This document shows positions 28,357 to 38,267 of a stretch of 64,000 nucleotides of DNA, in pieces. Where the stretch lies: the NCBI GenBank assembly GCA_024231905.1, contig JAAEQC010000041.1, forward strand, positions 1 through 64,000, read 5' to 3'. Position 1 is the first letter of the stretch; the number at the start of each line of letters is the position of its first letter. The translations under genes and the position numbers were made by a program. Below the pieces are notes generated by a model, which worked only from the letters and a program-made list of their open reading frames with translations, had not been told where the DNA came from and made no database searches. The DNA is from a bacterium (GTDB lineage Bacteria; Krumholzibacteriota; Krumholzibacteriia; LZORAL124-64-63).

Positions 28357-31125
28357 ATGATGAAGCTCTCGCTCTCGCCCGAATCAGGCACCCCCCTGCG
28401 CTGCATCCTTGCGTTCGCGTTGTTGTGTCTTGCTGTCCCCTCCCTGGCACGACCCAACCCCCGATTCCGTGACGACGAACCCCTGCCCCTTGACGGCATC
28501 CACGTCATCGACGGTTCCTACGTCATCGATGCCGGTATCCTGCAGGTGAACATCACCAACCACGGGCTCATCGGCTCCCACTACACGGACTTCCAGCTCT
28601 ACTCGAGCGCGCCGTCGGCCCAGTGGCCCGGCGGCTCGGGCGACGAGTACCTCTACGGCGCCGGACTGTGGATCGGCGCCAGGAAGGGCGGCGAGATCAC
28701 TGTGGTCACCGGCCAGCCCGAGCGGGAACTGCGACCCACCGAAGACATCCGCGACACCATCTACGAGGCCAAGCGCGGCAAGGTCGTCCGCCCCACGGAA
28801 GCGGATGACATTGCCGGCTACCGCCTGCCCCACTACCTGGCCGACGACGACCGCGACGGCCGCCGCGACGAGGACATCCTCAACGGACGCGACGACGACG
28901 GCGACGGCCGCATCGACGAGGATTTCGCCCAGATCGGCGACCAGATGATGGTCGCCACCATGCACGACGACACCCGCCTCGTGCTGGAGTTGTATCCGGA
29001 GCACACGCCCCTGGGGCTGACGGTCGTTCAGCGCGCGGCCACCTGGACCGACGAGGAGTTCGACGACTTCGTGGCCCTGGATTTCGAGATCCGCAACACG
29101 GGTTTCTCGGACCTGGAAGACCTGTACCTCGGCTTCTACATGGACTGCGACATCCAGAACCGCGGGGAAATCGCCAACCAGCCCGACGACATGGCCGGCT
29201 TCTTCAAGGGCGTGGCCCGTGACACCGCCGACATCTTCCACCGGATCCAGGTGGCGTACATGTACGACGGCAAGTCCAACGATCCTCTGCCGGGCTACTT
29301 CGGGGTGGCGCTCCTGGATCATTCCACGGACTTCAGCGGCCTGCGCGCTCCCGGCGGTATCGGCACCACGACGTTCCGCTCATTCACCTCAGGCGCCTCC
29401 TTCGTCCAGGGGGGCGAGCCCCTCTTCGACGCCGACCGCTACGCCATGATGGCCAGCGGCCGCATCGACCGCAACACTCACCCGGCCGAGGCCGACGACT
29501 ACAAGTTCATGGTCTCCTCGGGGCCGTTCAAATACGTGAAACGGGGCACGATCCTCAACTACCGTCTGGCCCTGGTCATCGGTGATGGTCTGGACGATAT
29601 GCTGCAGGCCGCCCTCCACGCCTCCATGGTCCAGAAGGGCTCCTGGGTCGACGCCGACCAGAATTGGCAGACGGGCACGGATAACAAGGAATCGGTCGTG
29701 TGCTTCGGCGACCTGCCCCCCGTGTACGGCGCCAGACCGCTGGAAATCTACCGGTCCAATTTCATGGACGAGCGCTGTGTCGGTCCCGATCCGGTCTTCG
29801 GCGTCACGCTCATCAAGTACGATGACAATGTCTACACCGACGCCGAAGGCCGCCGCTGCATCCGGGTGAACGCCGACAACTGCGAGGAATGCTTCGCCGC
29901 CCACGGCCAGGAATGCACCGTCGAGAACGGCCTGTTCTGGGAGATGCCTACGGGACCTGCCTGGTGGTGGTGGTGGGGCCCGCCCTACCGCACAGGCACC
30001 AGGGGCCGCGAACACCGCGAGCCCTGGGTCTACACCGGCGACCTGCCGCCGCGTCCGCCGAGCTTCCGTGTCGCCCCGGGCGACGGCCAGGTGGAGATCT
30101 TCTGGGATGACCTGAGCGAGGCCGTTCCCGACGACGACACGGGCGCCATGGATTTCGAGGGCTACCGCGTCTGGCGCATCGTCAACTGGACCCGCCCGGC
30201 CGGCGTCGACGAGCACCAGACTCCGCCGGCCGAACTGTGGTCCATGATCGCCGAATGGGACAAGGTCAACCACATCCCGGCAGGCGTGGGCCCCAACACC
30301 GAGGACCTGGCGCTGGGACCCAACACCGGCCTGACGGGCATCCGCTACTACCCCATCTGTCTGACCGATCCCGCCTTCGAGGGGCTCAAGGCGGTCATGC
30401 AGGGGGTCGTCAACGCCGACCCGCGCAACCGGCGGATCGAACTACCGTCGCTGCGCCTGGAGGACGGTACCCCCCGCACCGGTCTCGAAGCGCTGCTCCC
30501 CTGGGAGAACCACGAGACAGTCCTCGACACATTCTTCGCGGTCACCAGCCGCGCGAGCAACTCCGCCGCCGGCATCCTCCCCAAGCGCGCGGCCAAGTAC
30601 TACCACTACGTCGACGCCGAAATGCACAACAATTTCCGCGCCTACTACGCCGTGACCGCTCGCGACCACACCTCCTGGTGGGACGGTTGGAAGTGGGTGC
30701 CCACTGGCTACGGCGCCGAGAGCGCTCCCGCGGTCAACTACGTGGCCACCAGCGCGCGCCAGAACGCCCAGACCGCCGACAAGCGGTCCGAACAGGGTGC
30801 CAACATCTACGTCTATCCCAATCCCGTCACCGCCGAAGCCCTGGCCGAATTCGACCAGCAGGAGACCACCTGGGACAATCCCACGGGCTCCCAGGTCGTC
30901 TGGGCGAACCTGCCCCGGGCCCGCAACACCGTCCGCATCTACACCGCCTCGGGCGACCTGGTGCAGACGCTGCAGCACGACGGCAGGAACGGCGACGGCA
31001 CCACCTCGTGGAACATGGTCAGCCGCAATTTCCAGGAGATCAGCTCGGGAGTCTATCTCTACGTGGTACAGTCGGAAGACGACCGCTTCGAGGATTTCGT
31101 CGGCAGGTTCACGGTCATCCGGTGA
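28357..31125 (+). CDS. Large secreted paralogue 2 of 4
   Basis: 922 residues; GAGGGG immediately precedes tandem ATGs at 28357 and 28360. Signal peptide about 1-31 (CILAFALLCLAVPSLA). Architecture as paralogue 1: DGIHVIDGSYVIDAG, Asp-rich loop NGRDDDGDGRIDEDF, Cys cluster (NADNCEECF...C), a Trp-rich insert WWWWWGPPYRTGT before the FN3-like domain (VAPGDGQVEIFWDDLSE, GYRVWRIVNWTRP), and the tail IYVYPNPVTAEALAEF...VGRFTVIR. The N-terminal DNA is closest to paralogue 1, whereas the tail is closest to paralogue 3. Secreted; function unknown. Confidence 0.88.
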   Translation: MMKLSLSPESGTPLRCILAFALLCLAVPSLARPNPRFRDDEPLPLDGIHVIDGSYVIDAGILQVNITNHGLIGSHYTDFQLYSSAPSAQWPGGSGDEYLYGAGLWIGARKGGEITVVTGQPERELRPTEDIRDTIYEAKRGKVVRPTEADDIAGYRLPHYLADDDRDGRRDEDILNGRDDDGDGRIDEDFAQIGDQMMVATMHDDTRLVLELYPEHTPLGLTVVQRAATWTDEEFDDFVALDFEIRNTGFSDLEDLYLGFYMDCDIQNRGEIANQPDDMAGFFKGVARDTADIFHRIQVAYMYDGKSNDPLPGYFGVALLDHSTDFSGLRAPGGIGTTTFRSFTSGASFVQGGEPLFDADRYAMMASGRIDRNTHPAEADDYKFMVSSGPFKYVKRGTILNYRLALVIGDGLDDMLQAALHASMVQKGSWVDADQNWQTGTDNKESVVCFGDLPPVYGARPLEIYRSNFMDERCVGPDPVFGVTLIKYDDNVYTDAEGRRCIRVNADNCEECFAAHGQECTVENGLFWEMPTGPAWWWWWGPPYRTGTRGREHREPWVYTGDLPPRPPSFRVAPGDGQVEIFWDDLSEAVPDDDTGAMDFEGYRVWRIVNWTRPAGVDEHQTPPAELWSMIAEWDKVNHIPAGVGPNTEDLALGPNTGLTGIRYYPICLTDPAFEGLKAVMQGVVNADPRNRRIELPSLRLEDGTPRTGLEALLPWENHETVLDTFFAVTSRASNSAAGILPKRAAKYYHYVDAEMHNNFRAYYAVTARDHTSWWDGWKWVPTGYGAESAPAVNYVATSARQNAQTADKRSEQGANIYVYPNPVTAEALAEFDQQETTWDNPTGSQVVWANLPRARNTVRIYTASGDLVQTLQHDGRNGDGTTSWNMVSRNFQEISSGVYLYVVQSEDDRFEDFVGRFTVIR

Positions 31126-31213
31126 CCCGGCGCTGCGACGAGGAGACTCAACGTCCGCGGCTCGCGAGGGGCTGCGCGGTCGACGGCAGGAACCCCGTCC
31201 TGGTGGTCGAGTC

Positions 31214-33967
31214 ATGATCCGGAATCCGAATCGCATGGGACGAAGCCTTCTGGCCGCGTTCGCACTCGTGTGCTTCGCCTCCTCCGCCGTGGCCCGCCCC
31301 CATCCCGACCTTCGCGACGACGAGCGCCTGCCCCGGGACGGCATCCACGTCATCGACGGTTCCTACGTGGTCGACGCCGGCAACCTCCAGGTGAACATCA
31401 CCAACCACGGCCTCATCGGCTCCCACTACTCGGATTTCCAACTCTACTCCAGCGCGCCGTCGGCCCAGTGGCCGGGGGGCTCGGGCGACGAGTACCTCTA
31501 CGGCGCGGGGCTGTGGATCGGCGCCAGGAAGGGCGGCGAGATCACGGTAGTCACCGGCCAACCCGAACGCGAACTGCGGCCCACCGACGACCTCCGCGCC
31601 ACCATCTACGAAGCCAAGCAGGGCCGGATCATCCGGCCCGAGGAGGCAGACAGGATCACCGGCCTCAGGCGGCCCACCGCCGGGGCCGACGACGACCACG
31701 ACGGTGAGTACGACGAGGACTTCCTCAACGGCCACGACGATGACCGCGACGGCCGCATCGACGAGGACTTCGGCCAGATCGGCGACCAGGTGCTGGTCGC
31801 CACCATGCACGACGACACTCCCCTGGGGAGAGAGTTGTATCCGGAGCATAACCCCCTGGGCATGACGGTCGTCCAGCGGGCGGCCGCCTGGTCGGATGAG
31901 GACATCGACGATTTCGTCGCCCTCGACTTCGAGATCCACAACACGGGCTTCACCCACCTGGAGGACCTCTACCTCGGTTTCTACATGGACTGCGACATCC
32001 AGAACCGCCGGGACATGGCCAACCAACCCGATGACCTGGCCGGTTTCTTCGACGGCGTGGTCCGCGACACGGTGGGAGTCTTCCACCGCATCCAGGTGGC
32101 CTACATGAGGGACTACAATTCGGTCGACCCATTGCCCGGCTGGATCGGGGTGGCGTTGCTGGACCACACCACCGACTTCAGCACCCTGCGCGCCCCGCTC
32201 CGTGTCGGGGTGACCAGCTACTCGGCGTTCACCAGCGGCGCCGCGTTCGTCCAGGGCGGCGAACCGCTCTTCGACGCCGACCGCTATGCCATGATGGCCC
32301 GCCGCCGTATCGACCGGAATCGCTACGTGTCCGAGGCGGACGACTACAAGATCCTCGTCTCCGCCGGTCCGTTCCGTTACGTGGAACGAAATGCGGTCAT
32401 CGATTTCCGGTTGGCTCTGGTCATCGGCGACGGGTTGGACGGTATGCTCCAGAACGCCCTGCACGCCTCCGTGGTCCAGCGCGGCGCCTGGTTCGACGCG
32501 GACGGTTTCTATACGACGGGCACGGGCGGCCACGAGACCGTCGTCTGCATGGGTGATCTGCCCCCGGTGTACGGCGCGAAGCCCCTGAAGGACTACCGGC
32601 CACGCATCATGGACGACACCTGCACGGGACCCGAGCCGCGCATGGGCTACTCGACCATCGAGTACTCCGATGACAGTGCTTTCTTCTACACGCGGGAAGG
32701 GAAGCGCTGCATCCGGGTGAACGGCGACAACTGCGAGGAATGTTTCCGCTATTTCGGCGTGGAATGCACCCCCGAGAACGGCCTCATCTGGGAGATGCCG
32801 CGAGGCGGCTGGAATCGCCCGGCGCCGCACATGACCGCCGTCGGGGGCCGGGAGCATCGTGAGCCCTGGTCCGTCACGGGCAATCTGCCGCTCCGTCCTC
32901 CGAGCTTCCGCGTCGCCCCCGGCGAAAACCGGGTGGAGATCTTCTGGGACGACCTGAGCGAGTACATTCCCGACGACGAGACCGGGGCCATGGACTTCGA
33001 GGGCTATCGTATCTGGCGCATCGTCAACTGGACCCGTCCCGCCGGCGTGGACGAACACCAGACGCCGCCCGCGGAGCTGTGGGGCATGATCGCCGCGTGG
33101 GACAGGGTCAACTACATCCCGGCAGGCGTAGGCCCGAACACCGAGGATCTGGCGCTGGGACCCAACAGCGGCCTCGGTGGCATCCGCTATCGACCCATAT
33201 GCCTGGACAACCCGGCCTTCGACGGCGTCCGGGAGATCATGCGGGACATCGTCGATGCCGACCCGCGCGGCCGCTGGATCGAACTGCCGTCGCTGCGCCT
33301 GGAGGACGGCACCCCCCGCCGCGGCTTCCAGGAACTGCTCCCCTGGGAACAGCACAAGGCGGATCTGGACACCTTCTTCGCCGTCACCGGCCGCACGAGC
33401 AACTCCGCCGCCGGCATCGTCGCCAAGCGCGCGGCCAAGTACTACCACCACGTCGACACCGAAGTTCACAACAACTTCCGCGCCTACTACGCGGTCACGG
33501 TGCTGGACCACACGGTCCACTGGAACGGCTGGCAATGGGTGCCATCGGGCCACGGCGCCGAGAGCGCGCCGGCAGTCAACTACATTGCCACCACGCCCCG
33601 GCAGAACGCCCAAACGACCGACGAGCGATCCCGGCAGGGCGTCAACATCTACGTCTATCCCAATCCCGTCACCGCCGAGGCCTTGGCCGAGTTCGACCAG
33701 CAGGAGACGACCTGGGACAATCCCACCGGCGTCCAGGTCGTCTGGGCCAACCTGCCTCGGGCCCGCAACACCATCCGCATCTACACCGCCGCGGGCGATC
33801 ACGTGCAGACCCTTCAGCACGACGGCACCCTGGGCGACGGCACCGCCTCCTGGAACCTGGTCAGCCGCAACCGCCAGGAAGTCAGTTCGGGGATCTACAT
33901 CTACGTGGTGCAGTCGGCAGGCGACCGCTTCGAGGACTTCGTCGGCCGGTTCACGGTCATCCGCTGA
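31214..33967 (+). CDS. Large secreted paralogue 3 of 4
   Basis: 917 residues from the ATG at 31214; an in-frame ATG at 31235 would give a shorter signal peptide (MGRSLLAAFALVCFASSAVA), and neither has a strong ribosome-binding site. Same domain order as paralogues 1 and 2. The Asp-rich loop reads NGHDDDRDGRIDEDF, so one Gly of the DxDGDG-type loop is replaced by Arg. The Cys cluster (NGDNCEECF...C) and FN3-like region (GENRVEIFWDD) are kept, and the tail is IYVYPNPVTAEALAEF...VGRFTVIR. The 88-base gap to paralogue 2 contains no evident terminator, so co-transcription is likely. Confidence 0.88.
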   Translation: MIRNPNRMGRSLLAAFALVCFASSAVARPHPDLRDDERLPRDGIHVIDGSYVVDAGNLQVNITNHGLIGSHYSDFQLYSSAPSAQWPGGSGDEYLYGAGLWIGARKGGEITVVTGQPERELRPTDDLRATIYEAKQGRIIRPEEADRITGLRRPTAGADDDHDGEYDEDFLNGHDDDRDGRIDEDFGQIGDQVLVATMHDDTPLGRELYPEHNPLGMTVVQRAAAWSDEDIDDFVALDFEIHNTGFTHLEDLYLGFYMDCDIQNRRDMANQPDDLAGFFDGVVRDTVGVFHRIQVAYMRDYNSVDPLPGWIGVALLDHTTDFSTLRAPLRVGVTSYSAFTSGAAFVQGGEPLFDADRYAMMARRRIDRNRYVSEADDYKILVSAGPFRYVERNAVIDFRLALVIGDGLDGMLQNALHASVVQRGAWFDADGFYTTGTGGHETVVCMGDLPPVYGAKPLKDYRPRIMDDTCTGPEPRMGYSTIEYSDDSAFFYTREGKRCIRVNGDNCEECFRYFGVECTPENGLIWEMPRGGWNRPAPHMTAVGGREHREPWSVTGNLPLRPPSFRVAPGENRVEIFWDDLSEYIPDDETGAMDFEGYRIWRIVNWTRPAGVDEHQTPPAELWGMIAAWDRVNYIPAGVGPNTEDLALGPNSGLGGIRYRPICLDNPAFDGVREIMRDIVDADPRGRWIELPSLRLEDGTPRRGFQELLPWEQHKADLDTFFAVTGRTSNSAAGIVAKRAAKYYHHVDTEVHNNFRAYYAVTVLDHTVHWNGWQWVPSGHGAESAPAVNYIATTPRQNAQTTDERSRQGVNIYVYPNPVTAEALAEFDQQETTWDNPTGVQVVWANLPRARNTIRIYTAAGDHVQTLQHDGTLGDGTASWNLVSRNRQEVSSGIYIYVVQSAGDRFEDFVGRFTVIR

Positions 33968-34073
33968 TCACCGTTGATTTCCCATTTTCTTTCTAGGGTA
34001 TGCCTTGTCAGGGATTACGTGCGCCGATTAGGGTATCGACTCCGACTTCCGTCCGTACCCGCGAGGAGATTCG

Positions 34074-36833
34074 ATGCTCGGCAACGCACGCAGAACTTCA
34101 CCCACCCGGGGATCGGTCCTGATCCTGGCCCTTTTGTCGGTGACTGCTACCGTGCCGGCCCGTGCCGGCCCCCACCCGGATATCCACGACCCCGTCGACG
34201 ACCGGCCGGACGGTATCCACGTGATCGACGGCTCCTACGTCATCAACGTGGGCAATCTGCAGGTCAACATCACCAACCACGGCCTCATCGGCTCCCAGTT
34301 CACCGATTACCAGCCCTTCTCCAGCGCTCCGTCGGCCCAGTGGCCCGGTGGTTCGGGCCATGAGTATCTCTACGGCGCCGGCCTGTGGGTCGGGGCGCGC
34401 GTGGCCGGCGATCTGTCCGTCACCACCGGACAACCGGTCCGGGAACTGCGTCCCGAACCGGACATCCTGGCGACGATCTACGAGGCCCGGCGGGGCAAGG
34501 TCCTGCGCCCCGTGCCGTCCGAGGCGGTCACCGGCCGCCGCCTGCCTGATCCCCGGTACAACGATGATCGCGACTCCTCGTTCGACGAGGACGGCCTCAA
34601 CGGCATCGACGACGACGGCGACGGCGCCGTCGACGAGGATTTCGGCCAGATCGGCGACCAGATGATGGTGGCCACCATGCACGACGACACCAGACTCGCC
34701 CAGGAAATCTACCCTGAGCACCGGCCACTCGGGATCACGGTCACCCAGCGGGTCGCCGGCTGGTCCGACCCGGACTTCGACGATTTCGTAGCCCTCGACT
34801 ACGAGATCCACAACGCGAGCCACCGGACCCTGAACGACCTCTACCTGGGGTTCTACGTGGACTGCGACATCCAGCGGCGCGACGAATTCCATACGGAACC
34901 GGACGACCTGGCGGGCTATTTCAACGGGGTCGCCCGCGGCCCCAGGGGGCGGTTCCACCGGCTGCAGATCGCCTGGATGCGCGACGGCGCGGAGGAGGAC
35001 CCCCTGCCGGGCGTGTTCGGCGTGATGATGCTCGACCACACGACGGACTTCGCCGGGCTCCTCGCCCCCAAGGGTATCGGCGTCACCGGTTACAGGTCGT
35101 TCACCCTCGGCGCGTCCTACAACCAGGGCGGCGAGCCGCTCAGCGACGCCGACCGCTACGCCATGATGTCCGACACGCGCATCGATCGCGACACATACCC
35201 CGAAGAGGCCAACGACTTCAGGTTCCTCATCTCCACCGGCCCCTTCAAGTACGTGAAACGCGACGTCGTTCTCCGCTACCGGCTGGCCATGGTCGTCGGC
35301 AGCGGCATGCAGGAGATGCTGACCAACGCGTTGAACGCCTCCATCGTGCAGCGGGGCGCCTGGTTCGACGCCGACTACAACTACTACTCGGGGCTCAACA
35401 GCCGCGAGACGAAGGTCTGCTTCGGCGACTATTCGGGTATCTACGGCGTGAAGCCCCTCGAACTGTACCGGGCGGACCTCATGGACGAGACCTGTACCGG
35501 GACCGAACCGCGCATCGGCTACACGATCATCCAGTACGACCCCCTGGTCTTTGTCGACGAGGAGGGGCGCCGCTGCATCTGGGCCAACACCGACAATTGC
35601 GAGGAGTGCTTCCAGGGCCGCGGTGAGGAATGCCAGCCGCCGTCCACCGGCGAGGGGAAATCGGCTCTGGGGCCGCCGTATGAACCGCCGGAATACGTCA
35701 CCGGCACCGGCGGCCGCGAGCACCGCGCCGCCTGGCTATTCGCCGGGCCCCAACCGCCGGTCCTGCCGGCGACCCGCGTCGTACCGGGCGACGGCCAGGT
35801 GGAGATCTACTGGGACAACCGGAGCGAGTACGACACCGACGACGTGGCCGGCGTCATCGACTTCGAGAGCTACCGCATCTGGCGCGTGACCAACTGGGTC
35901 CGACCCGAGGGAGTGGACGAGCACCAGATGCCGCCCGCCGAACTGTGGGGCATGATCGCCGAGTACGACCGGATCAACACGGTGCCCGCGGGGGTGGGTC
36001 CGTCCCCGCGCGACCTGCCCCTCGGCGCCAACACCGGCCTGGCGGACATCTCCTACGTCCCGGTCTGCCTGTCCGATCCCAGGTTCGAAGGCGTCCCACC
36101 GATCATGCGGCGCATCGTGGACGGCGACCCCCGCAACCGGCTGTTGCGGCTGCCGTCCCTGCGTCTGCCCAACGGTTCACCGCGGGAGGGATACACCGAA
36201 CTGTTGCCCTGGGAGCATCACGCCGCGGTGCTGGACACGCTCTTCGCCGTGACGAACCGGTGGCCCGATCCGGCGCGCGGCATCCTCGCCAAATCTCCGG
36301 CCCGCTACTACCGCTACGTCGACACCGAGGTCCACAACAATTTCGTAACCTACTACTCGGTGACGTCCCGCGATCACGAACTGGCCATGCTCGGCAGAAA
36401 CTGGGTACCGGCCGGTTTCGGCGTCGAAACCGCCCCGGGCATCAACTACACGGCGACGCGACCACGCCACACCGCCCAGACCGCCGCGAAACGCGAGTCC
36501 GACGGCACGAACATCTACGTCTATCCCAACCCCGTCACCCGGGAGGCGCTGGTGGAGTTCGACCTCCAGGAGACCACCTGGGACAATCCCACCGGCGCGC
36601 AGATCATCTGGGCCAACCTGCCCGCCGCCCACAACACGATCACGATCTACACGGCAGCCGGCGACTTGATCCAGACCATCCGGCACGACGGCACCGGCGG
36701 CGACGGCACGGTGGCCTGGAACCTGGTGAGCCGCAACCACCAGGAGATCGTCTCCGGCATCTACCTGTACGTGGTGGAATCGGCGGACAGCCGCTTCGAC
36801 GACTACGCCGGGCGCTTCGTCGTGATCTGGTAA
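34074..36833 (+). CDS. Large secreted paralogue 4 of 4, most divergent
   Basis: 919 residues from the ATG at 34074 with GAGGAG upstream. Signal peptide about 1-32 (SVLILALLSVTATVPARA). The order of domains is unchanged: GIHVIDGSYVINVG, loop NGIDDDGDGAVDEDF, GPFKYVKRD, Cys cluster (NTDNCEECF...C), FN3-like region (PGDGQVEIYWDNRSEY, SYRIWRVTNWVRPEG) and tail IYVYPNPVTREALVEF...AGRFVVIW. The last residue is Trp rather than Arg, and substitutions are spread throughout, suggesting the oldest split in the array. It converges with pyk with only 10 bases between stops. Confidence 0.88.
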   Translation: MLGNARRTSPTRGSVLILALLSVTATVPARAGPHPDIHDPVDDRPDGIHVIDGSYVINVGNLQVNITNHGLIGSQFTDYQPFSSAPSAQWPGGSGHEYLYGAGLWVGARVAGDLSVTTGQPVRELRPEPDILATIYEARRGKVLRPVPSEAVTGRRLPDPRYNDDRDSSFDEDGLNGIDDDGDGAVDEDFGQIGDQMMVATMHDDTRLAQEIYPEHRPLGITVTQRVAGWSDPDFDDFVALDYEIHNASHRTLNDLYLGFYVDCDIQRRDEFHTEPDDLAGYFNGVARGPRGRFHRLQIAWMRDGAEEDPLPGVFGVMMLDHTTDFAGLLAPKGIGVTGYRSFTLGASYNQGGEPLSDADRYAMMSDTRIDRDTYPEEANDFRFLISTGPFKYVKRDVVLRYRLAMVVGSGMQEMLTNALNASIVQRGAWFDADYNYYSGLNSRETKVCFGDYSGIYGVKPLELYRADLMDETCTGTEPRIGYTIIQYDPLVFVDEEGRRCIWANTDNCEECFQGRGEECQPPSTGEGKSALGPPYEPPEYVTGTGGREHRAAWLFAGPQPPVLPATRVVPGDGQVEIYWDNRSEYDTDDVAGVIDFESYRIWRVTNWVRPEGVDEHQMPPAELWGMIAEYDRINTVPAGVGPSPRDLPLGANTGLADISYVPVCLSDPRFEGVPPIMRRIVDGDPRNRLLRLPSLRLPNGSPREGYTELLPWEHHAAVLDTLFAVTNRWPDPARGILAKSPARYYRYVDTEVHNNFVTYYSVTSRDHELAMLGRNWVPAGFGVETAPGINYTATRPRHTAQTAAKRESDGTNIYVYPNPVTREALVEFDLQETTWDNPTGAQIIWANLPAAHNTITIYTAAGDLIQTIRHDGTGGDGTVAWNLVSRNHQEIVSGIYLYVVESADSRFDDYAGRFVVIW

Positions 36834-36843
36834 CAGGGCCGCG

Positions 36844-38256
36844 TCAGGCCCGTGCCACCTTGATGAGGTTCGTCGTGCCCGCCACGTGGAAGGGCAGTCC
36901 TGCGGTGATGACCACCGGATCGCCGGCATCGACCCAGCCGGCGGCCAAGGCCGCCGCCACCGCCCCCCGTTCCAGGTCCTCGGCGCTGTCCATGGCCTCG
37001 ACCAAGAGCGGGACCGCGCCGGAGATCATGGCCACCCGCCGCGCGGTGATCTCGTGGGGAGTGACCGCCAGCAATGGTTGTCGCGGCCGGTAGCGGGCCA
37101 CCATGCGCGTGGTGCTGCCGCTGGTAGTGCAGGTGATAATGGCCCTGGCGCGGATGTCGTGGGCCATCTGAACGGCATTGTGGGCCACGGCTGCTTCGAA
37201 GCTGAGCTTGCCGGAACCCTGCTCGCAGGTACGGGTCGGCTGCTCGTCGAGCTGGGACTCGGTGTCGGCTGCCACCTTGCGCATGACCGTGACGGCTTCC
37301 ACGGGGTACTCCCCCATGGCCGTCTCCTCCGAGAGCATGACCGCGTCGGTGCCGTCGAAGATGGCGTTGGCCACGTCCGTGACCTCGGCCCGGGTCGGGC
37401 GCGGGCTGTCGACCATGGACTTGAGCATCTGGGTGGCCGTGACCACGGGCTTGGCCGCCGCGTTGGCCTTGGCGATGAGCATTTTCTGGGCCCGCGGCAC
37501 CTGTTCCAGGGGGATCTCCACGCCCAGATCGCCCCGGGCGACCATGAGGCCGTCGGCCTGCTCCAGGATGGCGTCGATGTTTTCCAGGGCCTCGAACTTC
37601 TCGATCTTGGCCATGAGCGGGGTGTCGCACCCCTGGTCCGCGATCAGCTTCTTGGCTCCGGCCACATCGGCGGCGTCGCGCACGAAACTCAGGGCGACCC
37701 AGTCCACGCCCTGCTCCAGACCGAAGAGCAGGTCGTCCCGATCCTTACGGCCCAGAACCGGGGCGTTGATGCTGCGGCTGGGCAGGTTGATACCCTTGTT
37801 GGACCCCAGTTCGCCGCCGTTGACGACCCGGCAACGGGCGTCCACGTCGTCGGCGTTGACGACCTCCAGTTCCATGGCGCCGTCGGCCAGGAGCACCGTG
37901 TCCCCCGGTTCCAGGCCGGCGGGCAGACCCTTCCAGGTGAGGCCCACCTCCTCGGCGCTGCCCGGTACGTCCCGGGTCGTGAGGACGATCTCGGCGCCGG
38001 ACACCAGGACGGCCGTACCGTCGGCCATGGGTCCGGTGCGGATCTTGGGTCCCGCCAGATCCTGGAGGATGGCCACAGTATATCCGCCTTCGGCCGCCAC
38101 ACGCCGGATGTCCGCCATGACCGCCGCGTGCTCCTGGTGCGTGCCGTGGGAAAAATTCAGACGGCACACGTTCACGCCGGCCTCCATGAGGCGGGCCAAG
38201 GTCTCCGGATCACGGCTCGCGGGGCCGATGGTGGCGACGATCTTGGTGCGGGTCAT
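36844..38256 (-). CDS. pyk: Pyruvate kinase
   Basis: 470 residues from the ATG at 38256 with GAGGAG upstream; the upstream open frame is noncoding. Family landmarks: TKIVATIGPASRDPETL, GVNVCRLNFSHGTHQEH, DLAGPKIRTG, SFVRDAADV, MAKIEKFEALENID (catalytic Lys), MVARGDLGVEIPLEQVP, MLKSMVDSPRPTRAEVTDVANA and VMLSEETAMGEYP. The C-terminal allosteric domain is full length. It converts phosphoenolpyruvate and ADP to pyruvate and ATP. It is 11 bases after the SDR gene and probably co-transcribed. Confidence 0.96.
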   Translation of the reverse strand: MTRTKIVATIGPASRDPETLARLMEAGVNVCRLNFSHGTHQEHAAVMADIRRVAAEGGYTVAILQDLAGPKIRTGPMADGTAVLVSGAEIVLTTRDVPGSAEEVGLTWKGLPAGLEPGDTVLLADGAMELEVVNADDVDARCRVVNGGELGSNKGINLPSRSINAPVLGRKDRDDLLFGLEQGVDWVALSFVRDAADVAGAKKLIADQGCDTPLMAKIEKFEALENIDAILEQADGLMVARGDLGVEIPLEQVPRAQKMLIAKANAAAKPVVTATQMLKSMVDSPRPTRAEVTDVANAIFDGTDAVMLSEETAMGEYPVEAVTVMRKVAADTESQLDEQPTRTCEQGSGKLSFEAAVAHNAVQMAHDIRARAIITCTTSGSTTRMVARYRPRQPLLAVTPHEITARRVAMISGAVPLLVEAMDSAEDLERGAVAAALAAGWVDAGDPVVITAGLPFHVAGTTNLIKVARA

Positions 38257-38267
38257 GAACGGTCTCC

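Larger units (their letters stand above)
25414..36833 (+). repeat. Tandem array of four paralogous genes
   Basis: Four genes of 2.75-2.77 kb, same strand, separated by 177, 88 and 106 bases, are homologous along their entire length. At DNA level long stretches are almost identical between copies 1-2 (N-terminal third) and copies 2-3 (N-terminal segment and tail). Copy 4 is the most divergent. The pattern indicates serial duplication. Confidence 0.93.

Noticed and set aside
31148-33820. An 890-codon open frame on the minus strand opposite array copies 2-4
   Set aside because: It lies antisense to a clearly coding paralogue. Long antisense frames are expected at this GC content, and it has no recognisable motif or start signal.
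25414-36833. Possible CRISPR-like or low-complexity repeat because of the strong internal similarity
   Set aside because: The repeat unit is a full coding gene of about 2.8 kb, not short direct repeats with spacers.
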